A stretch of 64,000 bases of DNA from Thinopyrum elongatum. Lineage: Eukaryota > Streptophyta > Magnoliopsida > Poales > Poaceae. Positions 43,067 to 54,800 of this stretch are shown here, in pieces. The position numbers and the translations under genes are program-made. Every line of letters starts with the position of its first letter. The first letter of the stretch is position 1. Under the pieces are notes generated by a model, which was not told where the DNA came from, did no database searches, and saw nothing but the letters and a program-made list of their open reading frames with translations. The stretch lies in assembly GCA_011799875.1 (NCBI GenBank), contig CM022303.1, positions 187,154,088-187,218,087 of the forward strand, given 5' to 3'.

Positions 43067-43543
43067 GGTGCTATGATCAACAAGCTCCAGAAGCCGGATT
43101 GGCTGGAGGGAGCCTTCATCGAGACAATGAAGATCTAGCAATGCGAGTGGTTCTATATCATCGAGCCACTCGCTTCAGGCTAGGCCGCGGTTCCCCCCTT
43201 TGCTGGCACCCCTCCAAGATAGTTGGTGTCATGGCAGAGGCAAGGCCTGGAATGGGTAGTCCGTACGAGGTCGAGGCTCTTCAAGAGTGGATTCAGAACC
43301 TCCAAAATAAGTTCAAACTGGTGGATGTGGTGAACGTGATGCTACATCGGTACGTTCTCCCCCTCCAGCTCCGAGTTAGTCCTATGTGGCTTTAAAATCC
43401 CGAGGACACACCAACACTGCGGAACTTCTTTCACACCAATATAGACGGAATGTGGATGGCTCTCTTCAAGCCCCCCAAAACGAGTTTTCGGCAGACGGGC
43501 CGGACCGCGGCTACAACGTCGTCCACGGCCCTTCTGAGGTAAC
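43067..43543 (+). pseudogene. Gypsy extra gene with Transposase_28-like domain, second part
   Basis: Removing the element at 39537-43061 and one GTGGC copy restores the reading ...AKCGGAMINKLQ, so this is the same gene. Further motifs are WLEGAFIETMKI, CEWFYIIEP and EWIQNLQNKFKLVDVVNVMLHR. A TAG at 43135-43137 stands where Trp would fit (KI-x-QCEWFY), with more stops and frameshifts after it. It is cut at 43544 by a gypsy LTR. Confidence 0.65.
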
Positions 43544-44221
43544 TGATACGTCTCCAACGTATCTATAATTTTTGATTGTTCCATGCTATTATATTATCAT
43601 TCTTGGATGTTTTATATTCATTTTATAGCAACTTTATATCATTTTTTGACTAACCTATTGACATAGTGCCTAGTGCCAGTTGCTATTTTTTGCTTGTTTT
43701 TTACTTCGCAGAATATCCATATCAAACGGAGTCCAAATGCAGCAAAACTTTTTGGAGATTTTTTCTGCCTAGAAGACAACTTGAGAGCCAAGGAAGTGCA
43801 CGAGGGGAGGCCCATGGGGCCCACAAGACACCAGGGCGTGCCAAAGGCCCCTGGCGCGCCCAGGTGGGTAGTGGGGCCCACGGGAGTCCTTTCCACCGCC
43901 TCTCAGCTATATAAATACTCAAATATTCCAGGTGTCTTGTGGTCCCCACGGGGATCCTCTCTGGTCCTTCCTTGGCTCCCAAGTTTTCTTCTGGTCCAAA
44001 AAAAATCTCCAAAAAGTTTCGCTGTGTCTGGACTCCGTTTGGTACTGATATTCTGCAAAGTAAAAAATAAGCAAAAAACAGCAAATGGCACTGGGCACTA
44101 TGTCAATAGGTTAGTCCCAAAAATGATATAAAGTTGCTATAAAATCATTGTAAAACATCCAAGAATGATAATATAATAGCATGAAACAATCAAAAAATAT
44201 AGATACGTTGGAGACGTATCA
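43544..44221. repeat. Palindrome of two gypsy LTR starts facing each other
   Basis: The left arm starts TGATACGTCTCCAACG at 43544 and the right arm ends with its complement at 44221. The arms, 43544-43832 and 43930-44221, are reverse complements with scattered differences, around a 97-base spacer holding CTATATAAATAC near 43909. The right arm is followed by GCATCCCCAAGCTT, the complement of a polypurine tract, so it is the start of a minus-strand 3' LTR. The left arm is a plus-strand copy of the same LTR's first 380 bases. Confidence 0.87.
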
Positions 44222-46999
44222 GCATCCCCAAGCTTAATTACTGCTCGTCCTCAAGTAGGTAAATGATAAAAACAGAATTTTTGATGTGGAATGCTGCCCA
44301 ACATGTTCATCACATATTCTTTTCTTTTGTAGCATGGACATTTGGACTTTTAGATGGTTCAAAGCAATAGTCTATATTTGACATGATAACTTCAATACTC
44401 AAGCATATCAACAAGCAACCATGTCTTTGATAATATCAACACTAAATAAATTTATCCCTAGCCCATCATGCTCAATCATTAACCCATTCATGAAACACAC
44501 TCGTAACTTAGCTACATCCAACGCACAAGTATGATCATAGTGCTCCCTAGTTGGTGCTTTATAAGAGAAGATGGAGACTCAAATAAAAATAAAAATTGCA
44601 TAAAGTAAATAGATAGGCCCTTCGCAGAGGGAAGTAGGGATTTGTAGAGGTGCCAGAGCTCAAAGCTTAAATTGAGAGATACTTTTTTTTGAGAGGCATG
44701 CTTTTCCCGTCAACGAAAATGACTGAGTAATTTCCAACACTTTCCATGCTAGATATATCATAGACGGTTCCCAAACAGAAAATAAAGTTTATTCCTTTTT
44801 TTCACCATACTTTCACACTCCACGGCTAGCCATATCCACGGGTACCGTCCATACCAACACTTTCCAAGGAATTTGTTATTTGACAACATAAAGTAAATTT
44901 CTTTTTCATTTCGGGACTGGGCATCCCTATTACCGCCATACTCTCGTGCAATGACAAGTAAATAAACACTCATCTTGAGAATAACACATCTAGCATGGAA
45001 AATATTAGCCACCCCCTGCCGCTTTATGAGCGGTACGGGCACACAAAAAGGAAATTCATTTTGATAAATTAGAGTTGGCACATACAAATTTGCTTAGAAC
45101 GGCACAGAAATACCGCATATAGGTAGGTATGGTGGACTCATATGGCAAAACTGGGTTTAAAGATTTTGGATGCACAAGTAGTAATTCTACTTAGTACAAG
45201 TGGAGGCTAGCAAAAAGATTGAGAAGCAACCAACCAAGAAACGAAAATGCACATAAGCGAGCATTGAGCATAACTAACACCGAATAATGCACCACAAGTA
45301 GGATGTAATTTCATTGCATAACTATTGACTTTCCTGCTTGCATAGGGAATCACAAACCTTAACACCAATATTCTTACTAAAGCATAATTACTCACCAACA
45401 TGACTCATATATTACTATCATCATATCTCAAAACTATTACAAAGAATCAAGTTTATTTTGTCCAATGATCTTCATAAAAGTTTTTATTATATCCCTCTTG
45501 AATATCTATCACTTTGGGACTAGTTTCATATGTTGCAATTGCTTTTGACAAGCTCAAATAAATTTAAGTAAAGAACATGAGCATAAAAATTTCATCTCTC
45601 AAAATAATATAAGTGAAGCATGAGAGAATTTCTTCAAAATTTTACTAACTCTCAAATTAGTCTAAGTGAAGCATGAGAGTATTTCTACAAAAATATTAAA
45701 GCACACCGTGCTCAAAAAGATATAAGTGAAGCACTAGAGCAATTCCATAGCTTAAAAAATTTAAGTGAAGCATATAGAGCAATTCTAACAAATCATAGCA
45801 TAATTTTAGCTCTCTCAAATAGGTGTGTCCAGCAAGGATACTTGTGACAAAATAGAAAAAAAAAAGCAAAGACTCATATAATACAAAACGCTTCAAGCAA
45901 AACTCATGATATGTGACGAATAAAAATACAGCTCCAAGTAAAATACCAATGGTCGTTAGAAGAACGAGGGGATGCCTTCCGGGGCATCCCCAAGCTTAGT
46001 TGCTTGGTTCTCCTTGAATATTAACTTGGGTTGCCATGGGGCATCCCCAAGCTTTGGCTCTTTATACTCCTTATTCCTTCATCCATCGTGATCTCACCCA
46101 AAACTTGAAAACTTCAATCACACAAAACTTAACAAAACCTTCGTGAGATCCGTTAGTATAAGAAAACCACTCTTTACTTTAAGTATTGTTTCAAACCCAT
46201 TCAAATTTTTTTATTGCATTATATATACTGTATTCTAACTTTTCCATGGCTTATACCCCCCGATACAATCCATAGATTCATCAAAATAAGCACATAATAC
46301 AAAGAAAACAGAATCTGTCAAAAACTGAACAGTCTGTAAATATGTGAATTGTTCTAATATTTCTGTAACTCCGAAAATTCTGAACAACTAGGAAAACAGA
46401 GGAAATTTGTATATCAATCTTGTGTAAAAAATACAGAATTTTTCGTCACTTCTGTGAATTTAAACAATTCTCTTACTGGACGCAAAAGTTTCTGTTTTTC
46501 AACAGGATCAAATCAACTATCACCTAAAGCTATCCTAAAGGCTTTACTTGGCACAAACACTAATTAAAACATAAAAACACAATCATAACAGAGGCATAAC
46601 TATGCAAACACTCAAAAACAGGCAAAAAAAATTATTCATTGGGTTGCCTCCCAACAAGCTCTATCGTTTTATGCCCCTAGCTAGGCATAATAATCTTAAT
46701 GATGCTCGCATGAATGACAAGAACTGAAGCACAAAGAGAGCATCATATAGCATGTGAAAATCACATTTAAGTCTAACATACTTCCTATGCATAGGCATTT
46801 TATAAGCAAACAAATTATCAAAACAAGAAAAGACTAGCATATACAAGGAACAAGAATAAAACATAGACAATCTCAACATGAAGAGAGGTAATTTAGTAAC
46901 ATGAAAATTTCTACAACCATATTTCCCTCTCTCATAATAATTACATGTGGGATCATAATAAAATTGAACAATATAGCTATCATATAAAATTTTCTCCTC
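44222..46999 (-). mobile_element. Gypsy-3: 3' internal region of a minus-strand gypsy element
   Basis: AT-rich DNA starting with a polypurine-tract complement next to the LTR start. The phrase CATCCCCAAGCTT recurs at 44223, 45985 and 46042. Repeated AAGTGAAGCATGAGAG phrases lie at 45610-45780. Near 46640 GGGTTGCCTCCCAACAAGC appears, a phrase I associate with the 3' region of wheat gypsy elements. No pol is seen. It is cut at 46999/47005 by Gypsy-2; the rest should lie right of the window. Confidence 0.6.
45590..45790 (-). repeat. Degenerate tandem repeat in the Gypsy-3 3' region
   Basis: About four head-to-tail units of 60-65 bases share TAAGTGAAGCATGAGAG and AATTCTxxxAAAATxxT. They differ by small indels. 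Confidence 0.55.
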
Positions 47000-47004
47000 A
47001 TGAT

Positions 47005-47880
47005 TGTCGGTGTTCTGGGACCGGGGGTACCCAGATCGGCCAGCCTGCGGCCCAGCACGCGGGCCCATCAACGGCCTGGTATGGCTCGACTACAACACCC
47101 CGGGCGCAAGACCCTCGCGAGGTCCCCCGGCCTCGCAAGGAGAATGACAACAAGACCTCCCGTGGAGCAGCTCTCCAAGCCTACCTCCCGAGGAGCGGAG
47201 GTTTCTATGCAGGTACCCAGCCTCACGAGGCTACGGTGACGTAAGCCACGACGACCATGGCCTGGCGGGCGCCAGTGGGCGCAGAGGAGGCAGTTTCCTC
47301 GGTGCTAAGGAGGCAAGGACAGACATGGGTTCCCGAGGAATCTCCCAAAGGTTTCCATTCTGGTGCAGCAAGACCAAGACCACGAGCTCGGCAGGATGGA
47401 TGTCATCACCGAGCCCACCGCTGCGTCACGCCCAGGGGCTTTGCAGGCGAAGACCACCTTTCGGCAGGATAGGATGTACTTCTTGTCCCCTTTCAAAATT
47501 GTCCGTTGTGGGATCCCTTCCCGCCTGATATGAGGGAAGAGGACCAAGGCCACTGTAAAGATAAGCTAGTCACCACCGTAGAGGGGGATCGGATCCATTC
47601 CACCCTCGCCTCTCGAGCCCTCGCGAGGTCGCTCAACCACTGTACTAGTTCATCTCCAAACCTCCTCATGAGGCCAATCCACCACAAAGCAGGAGTAGGG
47701 TTTTACACCGCAAGGTGGCCCGAACCTGGGTAAACTGTTGTGTTCGTCTTCTTCCTTGCTCGCACGAATTCAACGAGGCTAGGCCATAGGGTGGCGAGTG
47801 CGAGACTTGGACTGATTGAGATCTTCGCACATGCCCCTGAGGTCAAACCTTCTCGGGACTGTGGAGCCCTAAATCTGATA
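47005..47880 (+). repeat. Gypsy-2 5' LTR
   Basis: An LTR of about 876 bases starting TGTCGG. The expected terminal CA is degraded to TA at 47879-47880, just before the primer site. It is GC-rich, with CTCGCGAGG phrases. Short open readings inside are not genes. Confidence 0.75.
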
Positions 47881-47881
47881 T

Positions 47882-47893
47882 TTGGCGCGCCAG
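47882..47893 (+). promoter_or_regulatory. Gypsy-2 primer binding site region
   Basis: TTGGCGCGCCAG directly follows the LTR. Related wheat gypsy elements have this sequence at the same place as the tRNA primer site. The exact tRNA is not certain from the sequence alone. Confidence 0.55.
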
Positions 47894-47951
47894 TTAAGGG
47901 CGTGTCGGAATCCTCCTTCCGGTTCCGCTTTGTCTCCGCTCCGTCGCTCCC

Positions 47952-49148
47952 ATGGCCGACGCCCGCCGAGTCCGCGCCGAGCGCCGGGCTACTCGCGTTG
48001 CCCAGACGGCGCCCGTGGGCCGCGGCGCCCCACGCCGCTCCGCCTCTCCTGCAGCTAACGCTGCCACTGACCCTGCTGCTCACGAGCAGCAGGACTCGTC
48101 GCTGCCACCATCCGTGCGGAGCGATGGCCGCACCGCTACTCCATGACTCACCCCCGCCACGGCGTCGTCCTCCCACGCTCGTCACGGGCCGGCGAATCCG
48201 CAGGCTGCGCTGCTCATGGCGCGCGAGCTGCTGCGCTATCGTCCCGCCAACGATCGCTACGACAATTGGCTTGGTCGCATCGGTGAGCTCTTCAACGCCG
48301 CCGGAGAGGTCCCAGCGCCCTCCCACTCGCTCTGTCCCCTGCCCTCCCAGGCGGGCGACGTGGCTCACGGCACGCCTCCTCCTCCTCCTCCTCCGCGCGG
48401 CGTTGACCTCGAGCCCAGGCGCAAAGCACCCCCGCGCGACCTGCCGTGGGGAGCACCAGCACCGGCACGGGATGAGGCAAGCTGTCAGGTGGTGCAGCGG
48501 CCACAAGGCGATGCACGCGCGCTCCCCGCACCGCTGTGCCAGCATCAGGACTATGCTCCGCTGGAGGCAGCAGCGCGCGGACATCAGGATCGAGTTCCAC
48601 CTACGCGTGCTGTGCCCGTAAGCGCGGCGGGCTGCCGCGCCTTCACCCCGGAGCTGCGACGCGTCGTCTGGCCCAGCAAGTTCAAGCCGGACCTGCCTCA
48701 GCGTTACGACGGCACCCTCGACCCCGCGGAGTTCCTCCAGCTCTACTCGCTGAGCATCGAGGCGGCGAACGATGATGACAAGGTCATGGCAAACTGGTTC
48801 CCCATGTCTCTCAAGGACGGCACGTGTTCCTGGCTCCTTAAACTCCCGGAGGGATCGATGTCCTCTTGGGACGAGCTTCGCGAGCGCTTCATCGCCAACT
48901 TCCAAGGCACTCGCGACCGTGCTCGGGCTATCAATGATCTGCGGCACGTGAAACAGCAGCCGGGCGAGACCTTCCACAAGTACATACAACGCTTCACGAG
49001 GGTCCGCCTCAAGATCCCGAAGGCGTTGGACGAGGCCATCATCTTGGCGTTCACCGATGATGTCAGGGACATCAAGATGAAAGAAGAGCTTGCCATCCAT
49101 GACGACTTGTGCTTGGCCTTGGAGATGTTCAACTTGGTGAACAAGTGT
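47952..49148 (+). pseudogene. Gypsy-2 gag, first part
   Basis: The start is ATG 47952 (MADARRVRAERR). A TGA at 48144-48146 interrupts, then the same frame stays open to 49148. The conserved gag core is clear: FKPDLPQRYDGTLDPAEFLQL, MANWFPMSLKDGTCSWLLKL, WDELRERFIANFQGT and LRHVKQQPGETFHKYIQRF. This is the Retrotrans_gag pattern. Copia-2 inserted after codon NKC at 49148, and the next codon (Ala) is found at 62716. A plus-strand identity is certain from these motifs; the long minus-strand frame over the same DNA is a shadow. Confidence 0.9.
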
Positions 49149-50741
49149 TGAAAGGATCAAGAAGAGGGGTCTAGAGGGGGGGTGATTAGACCCTCAATGA
49201 GTAAAAGTGGCAGTTTTTAAGTTCTTTAAGTTGAGGTGGAGATTTACCACAAGTTTAAGCATTCACAATACATTTCAACAAGCATGGCAAGAGTATGAGC
49301 AGCGGAAAGAGTAAAGCATGCTAATTGCAAGAAAGTAAAGGGATGGGATTGTAATGTGCAAACGCAATGAAGACACGAAGATTTTTGGCGTGGTTCCGAT
49401 AGGTGGTGCTATCATACATCCACGTTGATGGAGACTTCAACCCACGAAGGGTAACGGTTGCGTGAGTCCATGGAGGGCTCCACCCACGAAGGGTCCACGA
49501 AGAAGCAACCTTGTCTATCCCACCATGGCCATCGCCCATGAAGGACTTGCCTCACTCGGGTAGATCTTCACGAAGTAGGCGATCTCCTTGCCCTTACAAA
49601 CTTCTTGGTTCAACTCCATAATCTTGTCGGAGGCTCCCAAGCAACACCTAACCAATCTAGGAGACACCACTCTCCAAAAGGTAATAGATGTTGTGTTGAT
49701 GATGAACTCCTTGCTCTTGTGCTTCAAGTGATAGTCTCCCCAACACTCAACTCTCTCTCATAGATTTGGATATGGTGGAAAGATGCTTTGAGTGGAAAGC
49801 AACTTGGGGAAGGCTAGAGATCAAGATTCTTGTGGTAGGATTGGTATATCTTGGTCTCAACACATGAGTAGGTGGATCTCTCTTAGAAAATGTAAGGTGG
49901 AAGTGTAGGCACGTTCTGATGGCTCTCTCACAAATGGAGAAGGGGGTGGAGGGGTATATATAGCCTCCACACAATATCCAATCATTACATACATTTGACC
50001 CAACTCGGTCAGACCGAATAGAAGAACTCGGTGAGACCGATTTAGTTCAAAATGTGAAAGTTAGGAATCTCGGTGGGACCGACAAGAACAACTCGGTGGG
50101 ACCGATGTGCTAGGGCTTAGGGCAAACACCAACTCGGTGGCACCGATTGCATCAACTCGGTTAGACCGAATTGAAGCAATAAGGCAACAGAGAGGATGTC
50201 AAGCAAACTCGGTGGGACTAATCGCACATTTTGGTGAGACCGAAATAGTTACAACAGGCAACAGAGAGTTTGCAAGGCCATCTCGGTGAGACCGAGATCC
50301 GTATCGGTGTGACCGAATTGTCTAGGGTTTCCAGCAGTGGCTATGTCAAATGAACTCGGTGGCGCCGGATAGGAGATTTCGGTGGGGCCGATTTTGAGTT
50401 TGAGTATTGGACATATTTGGAAATGAGAAAGTGGTTGAGGGCTTTGGAGCAATAACACTAAGCATTTTGAGTAAGTAGACCATTAAGCAACATCTCATCC
50501 CCTTTTAATAGTATTGGCTTTCCTATGGACTCAATGTGATCTTGGATCACTAAAATATAAATGAAGAGTCTTGAGCTTTTGCCAATATGTGTCTTAGATG
50601 CCTTGAAGGGGTTCCACATCCTCTTGTCCTTTCCATGCCATTGTTGAACTCATCTGAAATACACTAGATAAAAGTATTAGTCCAACAAGAGATATGTTGA
50701 CATTAATTACCAAAATCACCCAGGGAGCACTTGTGCTTTCA
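49149..50741 (-). repeat. Copia-2 3' LTR
   Basis: A 1,593-base LTR bounded by TGAAAGG and GCTTTCA. It matches 55872-57472 throughout with a low level of substitutions. Between about 50004 and 50395 it holds a dozen copies of a TCGGTgngACCGA motif. The polypurine tract adjoins its inner end. Confidence 0.93.
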
Positions 50742-50753
50742 ATCTCCCCCTTT
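50742..50753 (-). promoter_or_regulatory. Copia-2 polypurine tract
   Basis: The minus strand reads AAAGGGGGAGAT immediately before the LTR start TGAAAGC. Known role: primes plus-strand DNA synthesis. Confidence 0.85.
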
Positions 50754-51874
50754 ATGGTAATTGATGACAACATACATTAAAGCTTTAGATAGAAGATATG
50801 AAGAGTAACAAGTAAAGCTTTGGAAAGACATGTAACATGCATAAGCTCCCCTACATGTATGCAATAATGTAAAGATAGAATATAAGAACATGTGAAAGCA
50901 TAAGCATGACAAAGCAAGCAATGAGTTACATGTATCTTGGCTATATGCATCAGAGCAAATGAAGTGATTAAGAAGTGTACCTTCATGTTTATGAATCCTT
51001 CTTGCAAACATTATGTACATCAGCAAGAGATCATCATGCACATGAGTGTGATGCATATATTTACCTTGTGATCTTGAGCTGGCTTTGGAAGGAGTGGACT
51101 TGAGAAAACAGGGTTAGATAACACAAGAGCACTCTAATTAAAGCAACTTCAGGAAACCACAAGAATACCAAGACTCGGATGACATGTAATGGGTAAGTAC
51201 AGAGTACTTGATTTAGATATAGACATGTCCCCAAAGACTTAAAGATATGCAATGAATTCCAAATATTTTCCTCCCCTTAGACATGATCTCTTTCTCACCC
51301 TGAATCTGATATTAGATAATGGGAGAAGGTAGGGTGAGAGAAAATCAGAGCAAGAAATGGTACAATCAACCAAAATCAGAGCAACAAGGATATTCAGTGG
51401 CAGATCAACATATTGACATGTCTTTTCCCCTCAAAAAGACATGTAAGTTTTCTCCAGTTTAAGGATATTCAGTGGCAGATCAACATATTGACATGTCTTT
51501 TCCCCTCAAAAAGACATGTAACTTCTCTCCTCTTTGTTTTACTAGCATCTGGAAGAGCTAAGATATGCTCATATGATAAGCTTTGATGTGTGCTCTCTCT
51601 CCTCCTTTGACATCAATTTCCAAGAAGGGTATGTTGAGTGAGGTCATGCTTCCTTGTATTCAACAACCATATCATAGGAACTTGGTGATGTAGAAATTGC
51701 TCAAAATGTGAGTGATTTGCAATCCAATAGATTTGGGTTCATCCAAGTACCTACAAGGGTTAGATAACATGCAAGGGTACAAGTATCGATCTAAGACATA
51801 TGATCATTATCGTAAGAGAAATATCAAGGATTGGTCATAAAGGCTCATGGCTTGCATGTATCCAAATGGAATTT
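50754..51874 (-). other. Copia-2 3' untranslated region
   Basis: Non-coding sequence between the pol stop and the polypurine tract. A phrase AAGGATATTCAGTGGCAGATC plus flanks is duplicated in tandem at 51396 and 51463. Compared with the tandem units on the right, about 930 bases are missing here after AAGAAGGGTA (51629): TGTTGAGTGAGG follows directly, whereas in the units it comes much later. Confidence 0.8.
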
Positions 51875-54800
51875 CTACTCCAAGTTTGAGGCATCAATGA
51901 TGTTTAATTCACCTCTCAAACGGCAAAATACTTTCTCATCAAGCGGTTTGGTGAATATATCTGTCAATTGCTTATCGGTACGAACATGCTTAAGATTGAT
52001 GTCTCCTTTAGCAACATGATCTCGAATGAAATGATGACGAACTTCGATATGCTTACTTCAAAAATGTTGCATGGGATTATGAGCAATCTTAATAGAACTT
52101 TCATTGTCACAAAGCAATGGAACATGTTTCACCTGTATCCCATAATGCTTAAGGGTTTGGGTCATCCAAAGTAATTGAGCACAACATGATCCGGCGGCAA
52201 TGTATTCCGCTTCGGTGGTGGATAAGGATACCGAGTTTTGTTTCTTGGAGGACCAAGACACAAGGGATCTACCAAGAAATTGACAAGTACCTGAAGTGGA
52301 CTTTCTATCAACCTTGTCACCGGCATAGTCCGAATCGGAGTAGCCAACAAGATCAAAAGATGACCTCTTAGGATACCAAATGCCAAAGTTTGGTGTATGA
52401 ATTAAGTATATCACTATCCTTTTCACAGCCTTAAGATGACATTCTTTAGGAGCCGCTTGATATCGTGCACACATGCACACACTTAGCATAATATCGAGAC
52501 GGGAGGCACATAGATATAACAATGAACCAATCATAGAGCGGTAAACCTTTTGGTCAACCGGTTTGCCATCCTTAGTGAAGTCAAGATGTCCACTAGTAGG
52601 CATGGGTGTTTTCATACCTTTGCTTTCTTGCATGTTGAACTTTTTGAAAAGATCCTTGGTATACTTTGTTTGAGAGATAAAGGTACCTTCCTTAGTTTGC
52701 TTGATTTGCAACCCAAGGAAAAATTTGAGTTCACTCATCATAGACATCTCAAACTTCTCCGACATTAGCCTTCCAAACTTTTCACTAAAATGGGGGTTAG
52801 TAGAACCAAATATAATATCATCCACATAAATTTGGCACACAAATAATTTACCGTTAACCCTTTTAGTAAAAAGTGTAGAATCAATCTTACCTATTTCAAA
52901 GCCTTTTTCAATAAGAAACATGGTCAAGCATTTATACCATGCTCTAGGAGCTTGTTTAAGACCATAAAGAGCTGTGTGAAGTTTGTAGACATGATTAGGT
53001 TTCTTAGGATTAACAAAGCCGAGAGGTTGTTTAACATAAACTTCCTCCTCAATTTCACCATTTAGAAAAGCACTTTTAATGTCCATTTTGTATAAGGTGA
53101 TATCATGGTGATTGGCATAAGCAAGTAAGATGCGTATGGACTCAAGTCTAGCAACGGGGGCGTATGTCTCACCATAGTCCATACCTTCGACTTGAGTGTA
53201 GCCTTGGGCGACGAGACGGGCCTTGTTGCATACAACTTTTCCATCCTCATCTTGCTTATTCCGAAATACCCATTTGGTTCCAATGACATTGTGGTTGTCG
53301 TCCGGCTTTTCAACCAATGTCCACACTTGATTCCTCTCGAAGTTGTGTAGCTCTTCATGCATAGCGTTCACCCAATCCGGATCCTCAAGAGCTTCTTCAA
53401 CCTTCATAGGTTGAATACTAGAAATGAATGAGTAATGTTCACAAAAGTTAGCCAAACGAGTTTTAGAGCGAGTAATTCTCCCGGTTTGAATGTCATCAAA
53501 GATTTGTTCGACGGGATGATCTCTTGTAACTCTTGCTCTAACTCGTGAGAGCTTTTGTTTGGGTCGGGGTGGAACATCTTCTTCAATGTTTTCTTCTTCT
53601 TCTCCTTCTTCATTTTTGTTGGCGTTGTTGTTCTCTTGTGGAGGTGGAGAGGGAGGTCGAGGTGGTTCATCTTGTTGCACCTCCTCATTTCCTTCGTCTT
53701 GACGTGTTCCACTTGTGGATGCCTCCAAGTCGACTTATGGTTCACCTTGATGTGAGGTAGAGGCTTCCACTTGAATGGATGAAGTACTCTCCTTCACTTC
53801 CGTTGGGCGAATCTTGCCAATAGAAAAGTCTTGAATTGCTTCCGAAGGATATTTATCTCCTACATCAATTGGCAATTGCTCTACTTGCGAGCCGTTAGAT
53901 TCATCAAACTTCACATCTACCGTTTCTTCAACCTTTCGGGTGAAATTGTTGTAGATACGGTAAGTGTGAGAGTTTGAGCCATGACCAAGTAGGAAACCTT
54001 CATGAGATTTAGGAGCAAATTTTGAACGACGATGCTTATCAAGAATGTAGCACTTTGAGCCAAATACTCGAAAGTATCCAACTTGGGGTTTGTTACCGGT
54101 GAGAAGCTCATATGCCGTCTTGCCGAGAAGCTTGTGAAGATATAGCCGATTCCTAGCATGACAAGCTGTCTCAACCGCTTCTGCCCAAAAGTGTCTTGGC
54201 GTCTTGTATTCATCAAGCATCGTTCTTGCCATCTCAGTAAGTGTCCGGTTCTTCCTCTCAACAACTCCATTTTGTTGAGGTGTGTACGTAGCCGAGAACT
54301 CATGTGAAATCCCTTCTTCATCAAGAAAGGTATCCACATTGGCGTTCTTGAACTCCGTTCCGTTGTCGCTTCGAACCTTCTTGATCTTCACTTCAAATTG
54401 GTTTTGGGCCTTCCTAGCGAAGTTTTTGAAGATCTTTTGGACCTGCGATTTATCATCAACAAAGAACACCGACGTAAATCTTGAAAAGTCGTCAACAATG
54501 ACCAAACCGAACGAGTTACCACTGAGGCTCTTGTAGGCGTTGGGACCGAAAAGATCCATATGAAGTAGCTCAAGCGGTCTTCTCGTGGTCATGATGTTCT
54601 TCATGGGATGACTTCCTCCGACTTGTTTTCCTGCTTGACAAGCACTGCAAAGTCTATCCTTGTCAAATATGACATCTTTAACACCAAGGATATGATCACC
54701 TTTAATAAGCTTATCAAGATTTCGCATACCCACGTGACCTAATCTCCTATGCCATAACCAACCTTTAGAAGATTTAGCAATTAAGCAAGTACGAGGTTGA

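Noticed and set aside
47703..49160. 485-codon open frame on the minus strand
   Set aside because: It lies exactly over Gypsy-2 gag, which is proven by motifs on the plus strand. The minus reading is a GC-driven shadow with no domain.
50004..50395. Regularly spaced short palindromic motifs, considered as a CRISPR-like array
   Set aside because: The spacing is irregular and the repeats are 13 bases. They lie inside plant LTRs in every copy, and the DNA is eukaryotic.
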